Positions 46,501 through 55,047 are shown, counted from the first letter of the stretch. The stretch: DNA of 64,000 nt from Mycobacterium sp. IS-1590 (GCF_001500025.1 NZ_LQIW01000001.1:495919-559918), one strand, 5' to 3'. Made by a program: numbers and translations. The notes: a model not told the origin generated them from the letters alone.

Positions 46501-46690
46501 ATCGGGCCCCACCGAGCGCACACAGGAGGCATTGACACCGGAAAAGCATGCCGAGTGGCGCGAGACCGTGCGCGCGGCGGCTGCGGCCACCCAGGGTCCG
46601 GAGTTCGTCGCTCGGATCAACGACGGATGCGCCCACTGCCCCGTGCGGGCCATGTGTCCCGCCCAAGCCGCGGCCGGAGGACAGCCATGA
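43571..46690 (+). CDS. adnA: ATP-dependent DNA helicase-nuclease subunit AdnA
   Basis: 1039 residues. The UvrD-like motor has Walker A GGPGTGKSS (about residues 27-35), Walker B/DEXX-equivalent LLLVDDAQQLDPQ, GDPNQAVFGYRGA (motif III) and a C-terminal RecB-like nuclease: RGRVDRLE, then VVDLKTGK with catalytic Asp/Lys. Four cysteines of a nuclease-type Fe-S cluster are visible (LTDCPLRWLL and CAHCPVRAMC). AdnA pairs with AdnB as the mycobacterial end-resection machine that replaces RecBCD. The adnB start overlaps its stop as ATGA. Confidence 0.96.
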   Translation: MSAPHTDLTPSALTEPGTRGVFRVIGGPGTGKSSLLVETAVAHIAAGTDPESVLLLTGSARLGAQARARITSTLLQAGPRAVVREPLVRTVHSYAFAVLRLAAQRNGDPPPRLITSAEQDGIIRELLAGDLEDGDRAPTAWPHHLRPALSTVGFANELRDLLARCAERGVDPVELQRIGRRSGRTEWLAAGQFAQAYEQIMLLRSAVGMAAPQAAIPALGAAELVGAALEALATDGELLAAERSRIKLLLVDDAQQLDPQAALLVRVLAQGAETTVFAGDPNQAVFGYRGADPALLRGEEPAIVLTESRRCAPAIAQAITEVARRLPGAEQGRVLTGAPGPDGTLAVRIAASPHAESATITDALRRAHLVDGIPWSQMAVIVRSVPRLGAALARTLAAAGVPVDAPSAATPLGDQPGVRALLTVLAATAQGLDAEQAASLVTGPIGRVDPVSLRQLRRSLRRIDGSQPPRDFGDLLVEALKHGVHGLPENLSRSVDRVRKVLAAARRSAETGADPRYTLWQAWQRSGLQRRWLAASERGGVSGAQADRDLDAVTALFDVAEQYVNRTAGATLRGLIDHVAGLGSPARDERAETEAVAVLSAHAAMGREWEFVVIAGVQEGLWPNTVPRGGVLATQQLVDLLDGVTQDAESVSTRAPLLAEERRLLIAAMGRARSRLLVTAVDSSGDESLLPSAFCYELSTRSQDDGSDMTEPVSAPRVLAPAALVGRLRAVVCASDGAVDDTVRACAATLLARLAAAGVPGADPAQWQSMTPLSSEDPLWNGDSHTVTLSPSTLQMLTDCPLRWLLERHGGADGRDVRSAVGSLVHALVADPGRTESQMVNELEKIWPKLPFESRWYADNELDRHRAMVATFAQWRAQTRGELTEVGSEVDVDGVVVDGAEDGTDVRVRGRVDRLERDSEGRLVVVDLKTGKSPVTKDDAQNHAQLAMYQLAIAEGLLAQGDSPGGGRLVYLGKTCASGPTERTQEALTPEKHAEWRETVRAAAAATQGPEFVARINDGCAHCPVRAMCPAQAAAGGQP

Positions 46691-49600
46691 CCCCGCGCTA
46701 CAGTCCGCACGAACTCGCCTCGGCTCTCGGTCTTTTCGCGCCGACCGAGGAGCAGGCAGCGGTGATCGCGGCCCCGCCGGGACCTCTCGTGGTCATCGCG
46801 GGTGCCGGCGCAGGCAAGACCGAGACGATGGCCGCGCGGGTGGTGTGGCTGGTCGCCAACGGGTTCGCCCTCCCCGGTGAGGTTCTGGGTCTCACGTTCA
46901 CCCGCAAGGCCGCCGGACAGCTGCTGCGCCGCGTCCGCACGCGCCTCGCCCGGCTCGCGGGCGCCGGCTTGGTCCCCCCAAGCGGGGGGCATCCCCACGG
47001 CGACGGCGCCATCACCGACGAACCGCCGACCGTCAGCACGTATCACGCATTCGCCGGCAACCTGCTGCGCGAGCACGGCCTGCTGCTGCCGGTCGAGCCC
47101 GAGACCCGGCTGTTGAGCGAAACCGAGCTGTGGCAGTTGGCTTTCCGCGTCGTGTGTGAGCACCCCGAACTGCACACCGAGAAAACACCGGCGGCGGTGA
47201 CGTCGATGGTGCTGCGGCTGGCGGGCCAGCTCGCCGAACACCTCGTCGACACCGACCAGTTGCGTGACACGCACGGCGAGCTCGAGCGGTTGGTGCACAC
47301 GTTGCCCGCCGGTCCGTACCAACGCGACCGGGGCCCCAGCCAGTGGCTGCTGCGGCTGCTGGCCACCCAGACCGAGCGCACCGAGTTGGTTCCGCTGATC
47401 GACGCCCTGCACCAGCGGATGCGGGCCGAGAAAGTGATGGATTTCGGCATGCAGATGGCCTCGGCCGCCCGGCTGGCCGAGAACTTCCCGCATGTCGGTG
47501 AGCAACTGCGCCGGCGGTACCGGGTCGTGTTGCTCGACGAATACCAGGACACCGGGCACGCCCAACGTGTCGCCTTGTCGTCGTTGTTCGGTCGTGGAGC
47601 CGACGACGACCTCGCGCTGACCGCGGTGGGCGATCCGATCCAATCGATCTACGGGTGGCGCGGCGCGTCGGCTACCAACCTGCCGCGCTTCGCCACCGAC
47701 TTCCCCCGTGCGGACGGCTCGCCGGCGCCCGCCTTGGAGCTGCGCACGAGTTGGCGCAATCCGCCCCGGGCGCTGTACCTGGCCAACGCCGTGTCGGCAC
47801 AGGCGCGGCGCCGTTCGGTGGCGGTGCGCTCCCTGCTGCCCAGGCCCGACGCCCCGCCGGGCACCATCCGGTTGGCTCTGCTGAACGACGTTGCCGCCGA
47901 ACGTGAGTGGCTGGCCGGCCAGATCGCCGACATCTATGCGCGTTCGCGCGACGACGGGGAGCCGGCCCCGACGACGGCCGTACTGGTGCGCCGTAACGCC
48001 GACGCCGCGCCGATGGCCGATGCGCTCACGGCCCGCGGTGTGCCGGTCGAAGTCGTCGGGCTGGCGGGCCTTCTCGGCGTGCCCGAGGTCGCCGACGTGG
48101 TGGCGATGTTGCGGATGATGGCCGACCCGACCGCGGGCAGCGCGGCCATGCGGGTCCTCACCGGTCCGCGCTGGCGGCTGGGCGGCCGTGACATCACCGC
48201 GCTGTGGCGGCGTGCGGTGCAACTCGACCACAGCGGGCCAGTCGAGGTCGCCGCCGAGGCCGCCGAACGCATCGCCGCCCAGGCCGCCCCCGACGCCGAT
48301 ACCGCGTGCATCGCCGAAGCGGTCACTGATCCCGGTGCGCCCGAAGCGTATTCGCCGACGGGATACGCGCGGATCGTCGCGCTGGGCCGCGAGCTGACCG
48401 CTCTGCGGGCGCACCTGTCACACCCGCTTCCCGAGCTCGTCGCGGAGGTGCGCCGGGTGCTCGGCATCGACACCGAGGTACGCGCGCGCCGTCCCGTTTC
48501 GGCGGGCTGGTCGGGCACCGAACACCTCGACGCGTTCGCCGACGTGGTGGCCGACTTCGCCGGCCGCCCCGGCGCCGGCGTCACCAGCCTGCTGGCCTAC
48601 CTCGACGCTGCCGAGGAGGTGGAGAACGGTCTGGCTCCCGCCGCCGGGCCCGTCGCGGCCGACCGGGTGCAGATCATGACCATCCACTCGGCAAAGGGAC
48701 TCGAATGGCAGGTGGTCGCGGTTCCGCACCTCAGCGGCCGCGTCTTTCCCTCGACCGGCACCGCCCGCACCTGGCTGACCGACGCCGGGGACCTCCCTCC
48801 GCTGCTGCGCGGCGACCGGGCCACGCTGTCCGAGCACGGCGTCCCGGTGCTCGACACCAGCGACGTCAACGACCGCAAGCGATTGTCCGACGTGATCGGC
48901 GAGCACAAGAGAAACCTCGAACAGCGCCGCGTCGACGAGGAACGCCGCTTGCTCTACGTGGCGCTCACCCGCGCCGAGGACACCCTGCTCTTGTCCGGCC
49001 ATCATTGGGGAGCGTCGGAAAGCAAGGCCCGCGGCCCATCGGAGTTCCTCGGCGAGCTCAAAGACATCATCGACAAATCCGCCGCCGAGGGTCGGCCCTG
49101 CGGCGTCATCGAACATTGGGCGCCCGCTCCGCCCGATGGTGAACCGAACCCACTGCGGGACAAGGTGGTCGAGGCCGCCTGGCCGGCAGATCCTGCTGGT
49201 TCGCGCCGCGGCGATGTGACTCGCGGAGCAACGCTTGTGGCCGAGGCGATGTCGGAAGCCCGCGACATCGCACCCGTCGACTCCGGAGAGGGGTGGGAGG
49301 CCGACGTCGACGCGCTCATCGGCGAACGCACCCGCGTCGTCGAACCGCCCACGCCCCAGCTGCCTCTTCAGGTTTCGGTCAGCACCCTGGTGGAACTCGG
49401 CAAGGACCCCGAAGCCGTCTCGCAGCGGCTGCGCCGCCGGCTGCCCACCCGTCCGGATCCGCATGCGTTGTTGGGCACCGCGTTTCACGACTGGGTTCAG
49501 CGCTTCTATCACGCCGAGCGTTTGTTCGACCTCGACGATCTGCCGGGTGCGGTCGATCACGACACCGCCGTGGCCGAGCAACTCGCCGAGTTGCAGGCGA

Positions 49601-49950
49601 CCTTCGCGGTGTCCCCGTGGGCCGCGCGAACACCGGTCGACGTCGAGGTGCCGTTCGACATGGTGATCGGCGGCCGGGTGGTCCGGGGACGCATCGACGC
49701 CGTGTTCGCCGACGACGACGGCGGAGCCACCGTGGTCGACTGGAAGACGGGGGAGCCGCCAAGCACTGCGGAAGCTCTGCAGCGCAACGCAATTCAGCTC
49801 GCGGTGTACCGGGTGGCGTGGGCCGCGTTACACGGATGTCCCGTCGGGTCGGTGCGGGCGGCGTTTCACTACGTGCGTAGCGGCGTCACCGTCACCCCCG
49901 AGACGCTGCCCGACGTCGACGAACTCGCCGACCTGCTGGAGGCGGCCTAA
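46687..49950 (+). CDS. adnB: ATP-dependent DNA helicase-nuclease subunit AdnB
   Basis: 1087 residues, ATG overlapping the adnA stop. Motor motifs: IAGAGAGKTETM (Walker A, about residues 38-49), LTFTRKAAGQLLRR, VVLLDEYQDT (Walker B), GDPIQSIYGWRGA, TIHSAKGLEW and LYVALTRA. The nuclease domain ends with RGRIDAVF and VVDWKTGE; the LLGTAFHDWVQRF helix precedes it. AdnB is the lead motor with intrinsic nuclease activity. A short palindromic sequence (46971-46998) encodes an extra VPPSGGHP segment between motifs I and Ia, apparently an in-frame insertion. Confidence 0.96.
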   Translation: MTPRYSPHELASALGLFAPTEEQAAVIAAPPGPLVVIAGAGAGKTETMAARVVWLVANGFALPGEVLGLTFTRKAAGQLLRRVRTRLARLAGAGLVPPSGGHPHGDGAITDEPPTVSTYHAFAGNLLREHGLLLPVEPETRLLSETELWQLAFRVVCEHPELHTEKTPAAVTSMVLRLAGQLAEHLVDTDQLRDTHGELERLVHTLPAGPYQRDRGPSQWLLRLLATQTERTELVPLIDALHQRMRAEKVMDFGMQMASAARLAENFPHVGEQLRRRYRVVLLDEYQDTGHAQRVALSSLFGRGADDDLALTAVGDPIQSIYGWRGASATNLPRFATDFPRADGSPAPALELRTSWRNPPRALYLANAVSAQARRRSVAVRSLLPRPDAPPGTIRLALLNDVAAEREWLAGQIADIYARSRDDGEPAPTTAVLVRRNADAAPMADALTARGVPVEVVGLAGLLGVPEVADVVAMLRMMADPTAGSAAMRVLTGPRWRLGGRDITALWRRAVQLDHSGPVEVAAEAAERIAAQAAPDADTACIAEAVTDPGAPEAYSPTGYARIVALGRELTALRAHLSHPLPELVAEVRRVLGIDTEVRARRPVSAGWSGTEHLDAFADVVADFAGRPGAGVTSLLAYLDAAEEVENGLAPAAGPVAADRVQIMTIHSAKGLEWQVVAVPHLSGRVFPSTGTARTWLTDAGDLPPLLRGDRATLSEHGVPVLDTSDVNDRKRLSDVIGEHKRNLEQRRVDEERRLLYVALTRAEDTLLLSGHHWGASESKARGPSEFLGELKDIIDKSAAEGRPCGVIEHWAPAPPDGEPNPLRDKVVEAAWPADPAGSRRGDVTRGATLVAEAMSEARDIAPVDSGEGWEADVDALIGERTRVVEPPTPQLPLQVSVSTLVELGKDPEAVSQRLRRRLPTRPDPHALLGTAFHDWVQRFYHAERLFDLDDLPGAVDHDTAVAEQLAELQATFAVSPWAARTPVDVEVPFDMVIGGRVVRGRIDAVFADDDGGATVVDWKTGEPPSTAEALQRNAIQLAVYRVAWAALHGCPVGSVRAAFHYVRSGVTVTPETLPDVDELADLLEAA
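46971..46998. repeat. Palindromic insert within adnB
   Basis: CCCCCC (46974-46979) and GGGGGG (46984-46989) with loop AAGC form a hairpin inside the coding sequence, followed by CATCCCCAC. The complement aligns with 54041-54068 in uvrD2 at about 23 of 28 positions with one single-base gap. The frame is kept. The encoded segment is Gly/Pro-rich, unlike neighbouring helicase sequence. Confidence 0.6.
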
Positions 49951-50342
49951 GACTCGCGGTACACCTTCACGGCCTGGACGATCATCGGAATCTGCAGCGG
50001 CAGGCGGGCGATCGCGATCGCCCGCATCGGCCACGGCTTGTCCCACCACAGCCGGACCATGTTGACGTTGCCGGGGAACACCGCGACAAACAGCGCCACC
50101 GCGGCCAACGCGCCGAAGCGTCGCGTTTTCGGCGCCAGCAGCAGTCCCGCCACCCCGAGTTCGGCCACACCCGAGGCGTAGGTGTAAAACCGCGGACTGC
50201 CGGGCAGCTCGGCGGGGATGATGCCGTCGAAGGGCTTGGGCGCGACGAAGTGCAGCGTCCCGATGCCCAGCAGGGCGGCCGCCATCCGGTAGGCGCGCGA
50301 CGGGCTGGCCACTTGCTGCAGTTCGGGCAGGGGAGAGGTCAT
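49947..50342 (-). CDS. DoxX family membrane protein
   Basis: 131 residues with about four hydrophobic segments: YRMAAALLGIGTLHFVAP, FYTYASGVAELGVAGLLLA, FGALAAVALFVAVFPGNV and the C-terminal IARLPLQIPMIVQAV. The block GNVNMVRLWWDKPW is typical of small DoxX-like proteins. Some mycobacterial DoxX proteins form membrane-associated oxidoreductase complexes with SodA and thiosulfate sulfurtransferase, but those partners are not adjacent. Its stop overlaps the adnB stop by 4 bp in convergent orientation. A longer upstream frame is antisense to the K+ channel gene. Confidence 0.82.
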   Translation of the reverse strand: MTSPLPELQQVASPSRAYRMAAALLGIGTLHFVAPKPFDGIIPAELPGSPRFYTYASGVAELGVAGLLLAPKTRRFGALAAVALFVAVFPGNVNMVRLWWDKPWPMRAIAIARLPLQIPMIVQAVKVYRES

Positions 50343-50390
50343 GATTACATTGTGGCGTGTACACCCCTGCGGGACCGGTAACGGGTCCTC

Positions 50391-51467
50391 GTGGCAAAAG
50401 GTAGGCTGCGGCGCCGGCTCGCCGCGATCGAGCAGGACCTGACCACACAGCCCGACTCGCGGCTCGTCGACATCCTGCGGATCCCCGAACCATTCGTCAG
50501 CCCGACCCAGCGGATCATCCGCCGTGTCATCTACGCGACGCTGGCGCTGATGGCGGCGGTGTTCATCGTGTACCTGGACCGTGACGGCTACCGCGACGTC
50601 CAGGACAACCAGCTGTCGTTCCTGGACTGCCTGTACTACGCGACGGTCTCGCTGTCGACCACCGGCTACGGGGACATCACCCCGTTCACCCCCGAAGCCC
50701 GGCTGATTAACGTCCTGGTGGTCACCCCGCTGCGCGTCGCCTTCCTGATCGTCCTCATCGGTACCACGGTCGAGACGCTGACCAGCCAGTCGCGCGCGGC
50801 ATTGAAGATCCAGCGATGGAGGAGCAGAGTGCGCAACCACACCGTCGTCATCGGCTATGGCACCAAGGGCAGGACGGCGGTCGCCGCGATGGTCGGCGAC
50901 GAGGTCGCTCCCGCCGATATCGTCGTCGTCGACGAGAACGCGGGCGCTCTCGAGCGGGCCCGCAGCGCCGGGTTGGTCACCGTCCACGGGGACGCGACCA
51001 AGGCCGACATCCTGCGACTGGCCAGCGCCCAGCACGCGAAGTCGATCATCGTCGCCACCGACGACGACGCCAGCGCGGTGCTGGTCACCCTCACCGCCCG
51101 TGAACTGGCGCCGAACGCCAAGATCATCGCCGCGGCCCGCGAGTCGGACAACCAGCATCTGTTGCGGCAGTCGGGCGCCGACTCGACCGTCGTGTCCTCC
51201 GAGACCGCGGGTCGACTGCTGGGCATCGCCACCCAGACACCCAGCGTTGTGCAGATCATGGAAGACCTGTTGACGCCGGACGCCGGCTTCGCGATCGCCG
51301 AACGGGAGGTGACGCCCAAGGAGGTGGGCGGATCCCCGCGGCACCTGCACGACATCGTCCTCGGCGTCGTCCGCGGAGGGGAGCTGCTGCGCGTCGACTC
51401 ACCGGAGGTGGACACCGTCGAGTCCGGCGACCGGCTGCTCTACATCCGCAACGCGGACGCCGAGTGA
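50391..51467 (+). CDS. Potassium channel with RCK/TrkA-N domain (Rv3200c type)
   Basis: 358 residues from a GTG. A two-segment channel: TM1 IIRRVIYATLALMAAVFIVYL, pore helix and selectivity filter LYYATVSLSTTGYGDITP (TTGYGD), TM2 LINVLVVTPLRVAFLIVLIGTTVETL. The RCK domain follows with the Rossmann-type HTVVIGYGTKGRTAVAAM and acidic VVVDEN, which bind nucleotide or Ca2+, then a C-terminal TrkA-C-like region (GGELLRVDSPEVDTVESGDRLLYI). It probably forms a tetrameric gated K+ channel. It lies 10 bp upstream of nudC. Confidence 0.93.
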   Translation: MAKGRLRRRLAAIEQDLTTQPDSRLVDILRIPEPFVSPTQRIIRRVIYATLALMAAVFIVYLDRDGYRDVQDNQLSFLDCLYYATVSLSTTGYGDITPFTPEARLINVLVVTPLRVAFLIVLIGTTVETLTSQSRAALKIQRWRSRVRNHTVVIGYGTKGRTAVAAMVGDEVAPADIVVVDENAGALERARSAGLVTVHGDATKADILRLASAQHAKSIIVATDDDASAVLVTLTARELAPNAKIIAAARESDNQHLLRQSGADSTVVSSETAGRLLGIATQTPSVVQIMEDLLTPDAGFAIAEREVTPKEVGGSPRHLHDIVLGVVRGGELLRVDSPEVDTVESGDRLLYIRNADAE

Positions 51468-51477
51468 CACCCGAACG

Positions 51478-52404
51478 ATGACACCGTTTCGCCTCCGCAA
51501 CGTACCGCTGCTGTCCCGGGTCGGCGCCGACCGCGCCGACACGCTGCGCACCGACATCGACGCCGCTCTCGCCGGATGGCCCGACGCGCTGGTGTTGCGC
51601 GTCGACCGCCGCAACCAGGTGTTGATCTCCGAGGGCAGTGTGGTGCTCGGCGGGGCCGCCAAGTTGGGCGATCGGCCCCCGGACACGGCGGTCTTCCTCG
51701 GCAGGCTCAACGACGGTCGGCATGTGTGGGCGATCCGCGCTGCCCTCGAGGGGCCGGAGGACCCGCACACCGAAACCGAGGTGCTCGACCTGCGCCGTGC
51801 CGGTCAGGTGTTCGACGACGTCAGCGCGCAACTCGTGGCCACCGCGACCGCGCTGCTCAACTGGCACGACCACGCGCGGTTCAGCCCGCTCGACGGTTCA
51901 CCGACCAAGCCCGTCAAGGGCGGCTGGGCGCGGGTCAACCCGCTCAACGGCCACGAGGAGTTTCCCCGCATCGACCCCGCGGTCATCTGCCTGGTGCACG
52001 ACGGACACGACCGCGCCGTGCTGGCCCGTCAGACGGTCTGGCCCGAGCGGCTGTTCTCGATCCTGGCCGGTTTCGTCGAGGCCGGTGAATCCTTTGAGAG
52101 TTGCGTCGTGCGGGAGATCGCCGAGGAGATCGGGCTGACCGTCACCGAGGTCACCTACCTGGGCAGCCAGCCCTGGCCGTTCCCGCGGTCTCTGATGGTC
52201 GGCTTCCACGCGATCGGCGATCCCGAGCAGGAGTTCTCGTTCAACGACGGCGAGATCGCCGAGGCGGCCTGGTTCACCCGCGCTGAGATCCGCGAGGCCC
52301 TCGACCACGGCGACTGGAGCAGCGACTCCCCGTCACGGCTGCTGCTTCCCGGCTCGATCTCGATCGCCCGGGAGATCATCGAGTCCTGGGCGGCGCTGGA
52401 TTAG
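51478..52404 (+). CDS. nudC: NAD(H) pyrophosphatase NudC (Cys-less zinc-ribbon variant)
   Basis: 308 residues. The Nudix box is complete: GFVEAGESFESCVVREIAEEIGL, including REIAEEIG, and the NADH-pyrophosphatase signature SQPWPFPRS follows 12 residues later. The N-terminal NudC domain is present, but the zinc ribbon FCxxCG is replaced by FSPLDG and its second half by NPLNGHEEFPR, so the metal-binding cysteines are gone. NudC hydrolyses NADH to NMNH and AMP, de-caps NAD-RNA, and in mycobacteria affects sensitivity to isoniazid and ethionamide adducts. It is convergent with mycoredoxin (5 bp between stops). Confidence 0.95.
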   Translation: MTPFRLRNVPLLSRVGADRADTLRTDIDAALAGWPDALVLRVDRRNQVLISEGSVVLGGAAKLGDRPPDTAVFLGRLNDGRHVWAIRAALEGPEDPHTETEVLDLRRAGQVFDDVSAQLVATATALLNWHDHARFSPLDGSPTKPVKGGWARVNPLNGHEEFPRIDPAVICLVHDGHDRAVLARQTVWPERLFSILAGFVEAGESFESCVVREIAEEIGLTVTEVTYLGSQPWPFPRSLMVGFHAIGDPEQEFSFNDGEIAEAAWFTRAEIREALDHGDWSSDSPSRLLLPGSISIAREIIESWAALD

Positions 52405-52409
52405 CAGGA

Positions 52410-52661
52410 CTAGCCCGCCAGCTTGGCCTTGACCTCGCGCGCGGTCGGGTTCGTCAACGTCGAACCGTCGGGCAGCTTCAGCGTCGGAACGGTCTGGTTG
52501 CCGCCGTTGGCGGTGGCGACGAACTCCGCTGCGGCCGGATCCTTCTCGATGTCGACCTCGGTGAACGCAATGCCCTCGGCCTGCAACGCCTTCTTCAGGC
52601 GCACGCAGTAACCGCACCAGGTGGTGGTGTACATGATCACGGGAGTCTGTGCTGCGCTCAT
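52410..52661 (-). CDS. mrx1: Mycoredoxin-1 (glutaredoxin-like)
   Basis: 83 residues from the ATG at 52661 (MSAAQTPVIMYTTTW); a longer frame to 52721 lacks a ribosome-binding site. Redox motif WCGYC at about residues 16-20, cis-proline in QTVPTLKL. Mycoredoxin-1 is the mycothiol-dependent glutaredoxin that reduces mixed disulfides with mycothiol, a defence akin to glutaredoxin with glutathione. It is divergent from uvrD2 with 83 bp between starts. Confidence 0.95.
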   Translation of the reverse strand: MSAAQTPVIMYTTTWCGYCVRLKKALQAEGIAFTEVDIEKDPAAAEFVATANGGNQTVPTLKLPDGSTLTNPTAREVKAKLAG

Positions 52662-52714
52662 AAGGCGTTCAACGTAGCCGATGGACCGAACATGCCCGAC
52701 GCCGTACCGGTCAT

Positions 52715-52744
52715 TTGTCACCGGCCCCTGCCAAGATGGACCGC
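52715..52744 (+). promoter_or_regulatory. RecA-NDp/PafBC-like promoter of uvrD2
   Basis: TTGTCA (52715-52720), 11 bp, CAAGAT (52732-52737), the same geometry as at adnA and as in the TTGTCRGTG-N8-TANNNT consensus. The expected start site coincides with the ATG at 52745. Bases 7-9 are CCG rather than GTG and the -10 begins with C, so the match is partial. Confidence 0.45.
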
Positions 52745-54904
52745 ATGTCGGTAGAGGTCGCTTCGGTGGGCAGCCGCCCCGACGGCGTCGACGACCTCGA
52801 CGACGAGCAGCGCGAGGCGGTGCTCGCCCCGCGCGGGCCGGTGTGCGTGCTCGCCGGTGCGGGCACCGGCAAGACGCGCACGATCACCCGGCGCATCGCC
52901 CACCTGGTCGCGGCCGGCCACGTCGCACCCGGGCAGGTCCTCGCGGTCACCTTCACCCAGCGCGCGGCCGGTGAGATGCGCGCCCGGTTGCGTGCGCTCG
53001 ACGCGGCCTTCGGCGGTGTGGGCACCGGTTCGGTGCAGGCGATGACGTTTCACGCCGCCGCGCGCCGCCAGCTGTCGTACTTCTGGCCCCGCGTCGTGGG
53101 CAACACCGCGTGGGAACTGCTCGACACCAAATTCGCGGTGGTGGCCCAGGCCGCCAACCGCGCCCGGCTGTCGACCAGCACCGACGACGTGCGCGACCTC
53201 GCCGGCGAGATCGAATGGGCCAAGGCGTCGCTGATCAGTCCCGAGGACTATCCGGCCGCGGTCGCCCAGGTCGGCCGCGACATTCCGTTCGACGCTGCGA
53301 AGGTGGCCGCCGTCTACGCCGGCTACGAGGCGCTCAAGGCCCGCCGCGACGGCACCACGCTGCTCGACTTCGACGACCTGCTGCTGCACACCGCCGCGGC
53401 CATCGAGAACGACGCCGCGGTGGGGCAGGAGTTCCGCGACCGCTACCGCTGCTTCGTCGTCGACGAGTATCAGGACGTGACACCGCTGCAGCAGCGGGTG
53501 CTCGACGCCTGGCTCGGCGAGCGCGACGACCTGACCGTCGTCGGCGACGCCAACCAGACCATCTACTCCTTCACCGGCGCCACGCCCCGCTACCTGCTCG
53601 ACTTCTCCCGGCGCTTCCCCGACGCGGCGGTGGTCCGCCTGGAACGCGACTACCGGTCCACCCCGCAGGTGGTGTCGCTGGCCAACCGGGTCATCGCCGG
53701 CGCGCGCGGCCGGATGGCGGGCAGCAAGCTGCATCTGGTCGGTCAGCGCGATCCCGGCCCCGCCCCCAGGTTCGCCGAATATCCCGACGAGGTCGCCGAG
53801 GCCAAGGCGGTGGCCAAGAACATAAAGCGCCTGCTCGAATCCGGCACCGAACCGGCGGAGATCGCGGTGCTCTACCGCATCAACGCCCAGTCGGAAGTCT
53901 ACGAAGAGGCGCTCACCGAAGCCGGGGTTCCGTTCCAGGTGCGCGGCGGCGAGGGTTTCTTCAGCCGCCAGGAGATCCGCCAGGCGCTGGTGGCCTTGCA
54001 ACGCGCGGCCGAACGCGGTGCCGAACCGGACGCCGACGGCGTGGGGGCACCTCCCGCTTGCGGGGGACTGCCCGAGGTGGTGCGCGCGGTGCTGGAGCCG
54101 CTCGGGCTCACCGCCGAACCGCCGCCGGGCACCAAGGCGAGGGAACGGTGGGAAGCGCTGACGTCGCTGGCCGAGCTCGTCGACGAGGAAGTCGCCATTC
54201 GCCCCACCCTGGACCTGCGCGCGCTGATCGTCGAACTGCGCCAGCGCGCCGACGCCCGTCATCCGCCGGTCGTGCAGGGCGTCACGCTCGCGTCGCTGCA
54301 CGCGGCCAAGGGGCTGGAGTGGGACGCGGTGTTCCTGGTCGGGCTCGCCGACGGAACACTGCCCATTTCGCATGCCCTCGCGCACGGTCCCGACAGCGAA
54401 GCGGTCGAAGAGGAACGCCGCCTGCTCTACGTCGGAATCACCAGGGCCCGTGTGCATTTAGCGCTCAGTTGGGCGCTCGCCCGCGCTCCCGGCGGGCGGC
54501 AGAGCCGCAAACCGTCCCGGTTCCTCAACGGCATCGCGCCGCAGTCGTCGAGCACCGGCACTGGGCCGACCAAGCCCCGTCGTTCCCGCGGCGCCACCCC
54601 CCGCTGTCGCGTATGCAACAGCGTGCTGACCGCACCGGCGGCAATCATGTTGCGCCGCTGCGAAACCTGTCCGTCGGACATCGACGAGCAGTTGCTCGAC
54701 GACCTCAAGGACTGGCGATTGCGCACCTCCAAGGAGATGAGCGTGCCGGCCTATGTCGTGTTCACCGACAACACGCTGATCGCGATCGCCGAGACGCTGC
54801 CCACCGACGACGCCGCGCTGGTCGCGATCCCGGGCATCGGGGCGCGCAAGCTCGAGCAGTACGGGGCCGACGTGCTCGCCATGGTCAAGAGCCGGGGTCG
54901 GTAA
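52745..54904 (+). CDS. uvrD2: ATP-dependent DNA helicase UvrD2
   Basis: 719 residues from the ATG at 52745; ATG 52736 is an alternative. Motifs: [12 protein letters not shown] (Walker A, about residues 36-47), [28 protein letters not shown] (Walker B), [37 protein letters not shown] and YVGITRARV. After the motor comes a tetracysteine module CRVCNS ... CETC, then an HRDC domain ([20 protein letters not shown]). This fits UvrD2 of mycobacteria, whose tetracysteine stretch is needed for function. An in-frame palindrome at 54041-54070 inserts [10 protein letters not shown] near residues 433-442, absent from the sequence I recall for the M. tuberculosis protein. Confidence 0.96.
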   Translation: MSVEVASVGSRPDGVDDLDDEQREAVLAPRGPVCVLAGAGTGKTRTITRRIAHLVAAGHVAPGQVLAVTFTQRAAGEMRARLRALDAAFGGVGTGSVQAMTFHAAARRQLSYFWPRVVGNTAWELLDTKFAVVAQAANRARLSTSTDDVRDLAGEIEWAKASLISPEDYPAAVAQVGRDIPFDAAKVAAVYAGYEALKARRDGTTLLDFDDLLLHTAAAIENDAAVGQEFRDRYRCFVVDEYQDVTPLQQRVLDAWLGERDDLTVVGDANQTIYSFTGATPRYLLDFSRRFPDAAVVRLERDYRSTPQVVSLANRVIAGARGRMAGSKLHLVGQRDPGPAPRFAEYPDEVAEAKAVAKNIKRLLESGTEPAEIAVLYRINAQSEVYEEALTEAGVPFQVRGGEGFFSRQEIRQALVALQRAAERGAEPDADGVGAPPACGGLPEVVRAVLEPLGLTAEPPPGTKARERWEALTSLAELVDEEVAIRPTLDLRALIVELRQRADARHPPVVQGVTLASLHAAKGLEWDAVFLVGLADGTLPISHALAHGPDSEAVEEERRLLYVGITRARVHLALSWALARAPGGRQSRKPSRFLNGIAPQSSSTGTGPTKPRRSRGATPRCRVCNSVLTAPAAIMLRRCETCPSDIDEQLLDDLKDWRLRTSKEMSVPAYVVFTDNTLIAIAETLPTDDAALVAIPGIGARKLEQYGADVLAMVKSRGR
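54041..54070. repeat. Palindromic insert within uvrD2
   Basis: GTGGGGGCACC-TCCCGC-TT-GCGGGGGAC: the inner stem CCCGC (54053-54057) / GCGGG (54060-54064) is perfect, and GGGGGCA pairs loosely with TGCCC just downstream. It is homologous by eye to the element at 46971-46998 in adnB, in opposite orientation. The frame is preserved. Confidence 0.6.
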
Positions 54905-54949
54905 GCCGGCGACCGGCACGGCCAAACGTCGTAAAGATCGCGCCAAACG

Positions 54950-54996
54950 TGCTGGTCAAAAAATCAATTGTCAGCCTGGGCTGTTACGCTTAGCCT
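54950..54996 (+). promoter_or_regulatory. whiB7 promoter
   Basis: AT-rich run GTCAAAAAATCAA just upstream of TTGTCA (54968-54973), as expected for the WhiB7-SigA promoter with its A/T motif before the -35. Two -10 candidates are present: TAGCCT (54991-54996, 17-bp spacer) and TACGCT (54985-54990, 11-bp spacer). The first fits a sigma-A promoter and the second the RecA-NDp geometry. Confidence 0.6.
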
Positions 54997-55004
54997 CAAG
55001 ATCA

Positions 55005-55026
55005 CACCGTTTGGGTGTCTTTTTGT
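55005..55026 (+). promoter_or_regulatory. Early hairpin with U tract in the whiB7 leader
   Basis: ACACC (55005-55009) and GGTGT (55015-55019) form a short stem around a GTTTG loop, followed by CTTTTTG. It looks like a small intrinsic terminator or pause signal just after the predicted transcription start of the whiB7 leader. The stem is only 5 bp, so it may act as a pause site. Confidence 0.4.
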
Positions 55027-55047
55027 GCGAAAGGAGGGACCGACATC

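Noticed and set aside
46480..49581. Long minus-strand frames within adnB
   Set aside because: Shadows of the helicase gene; all helicase motifs are on the plus strand.
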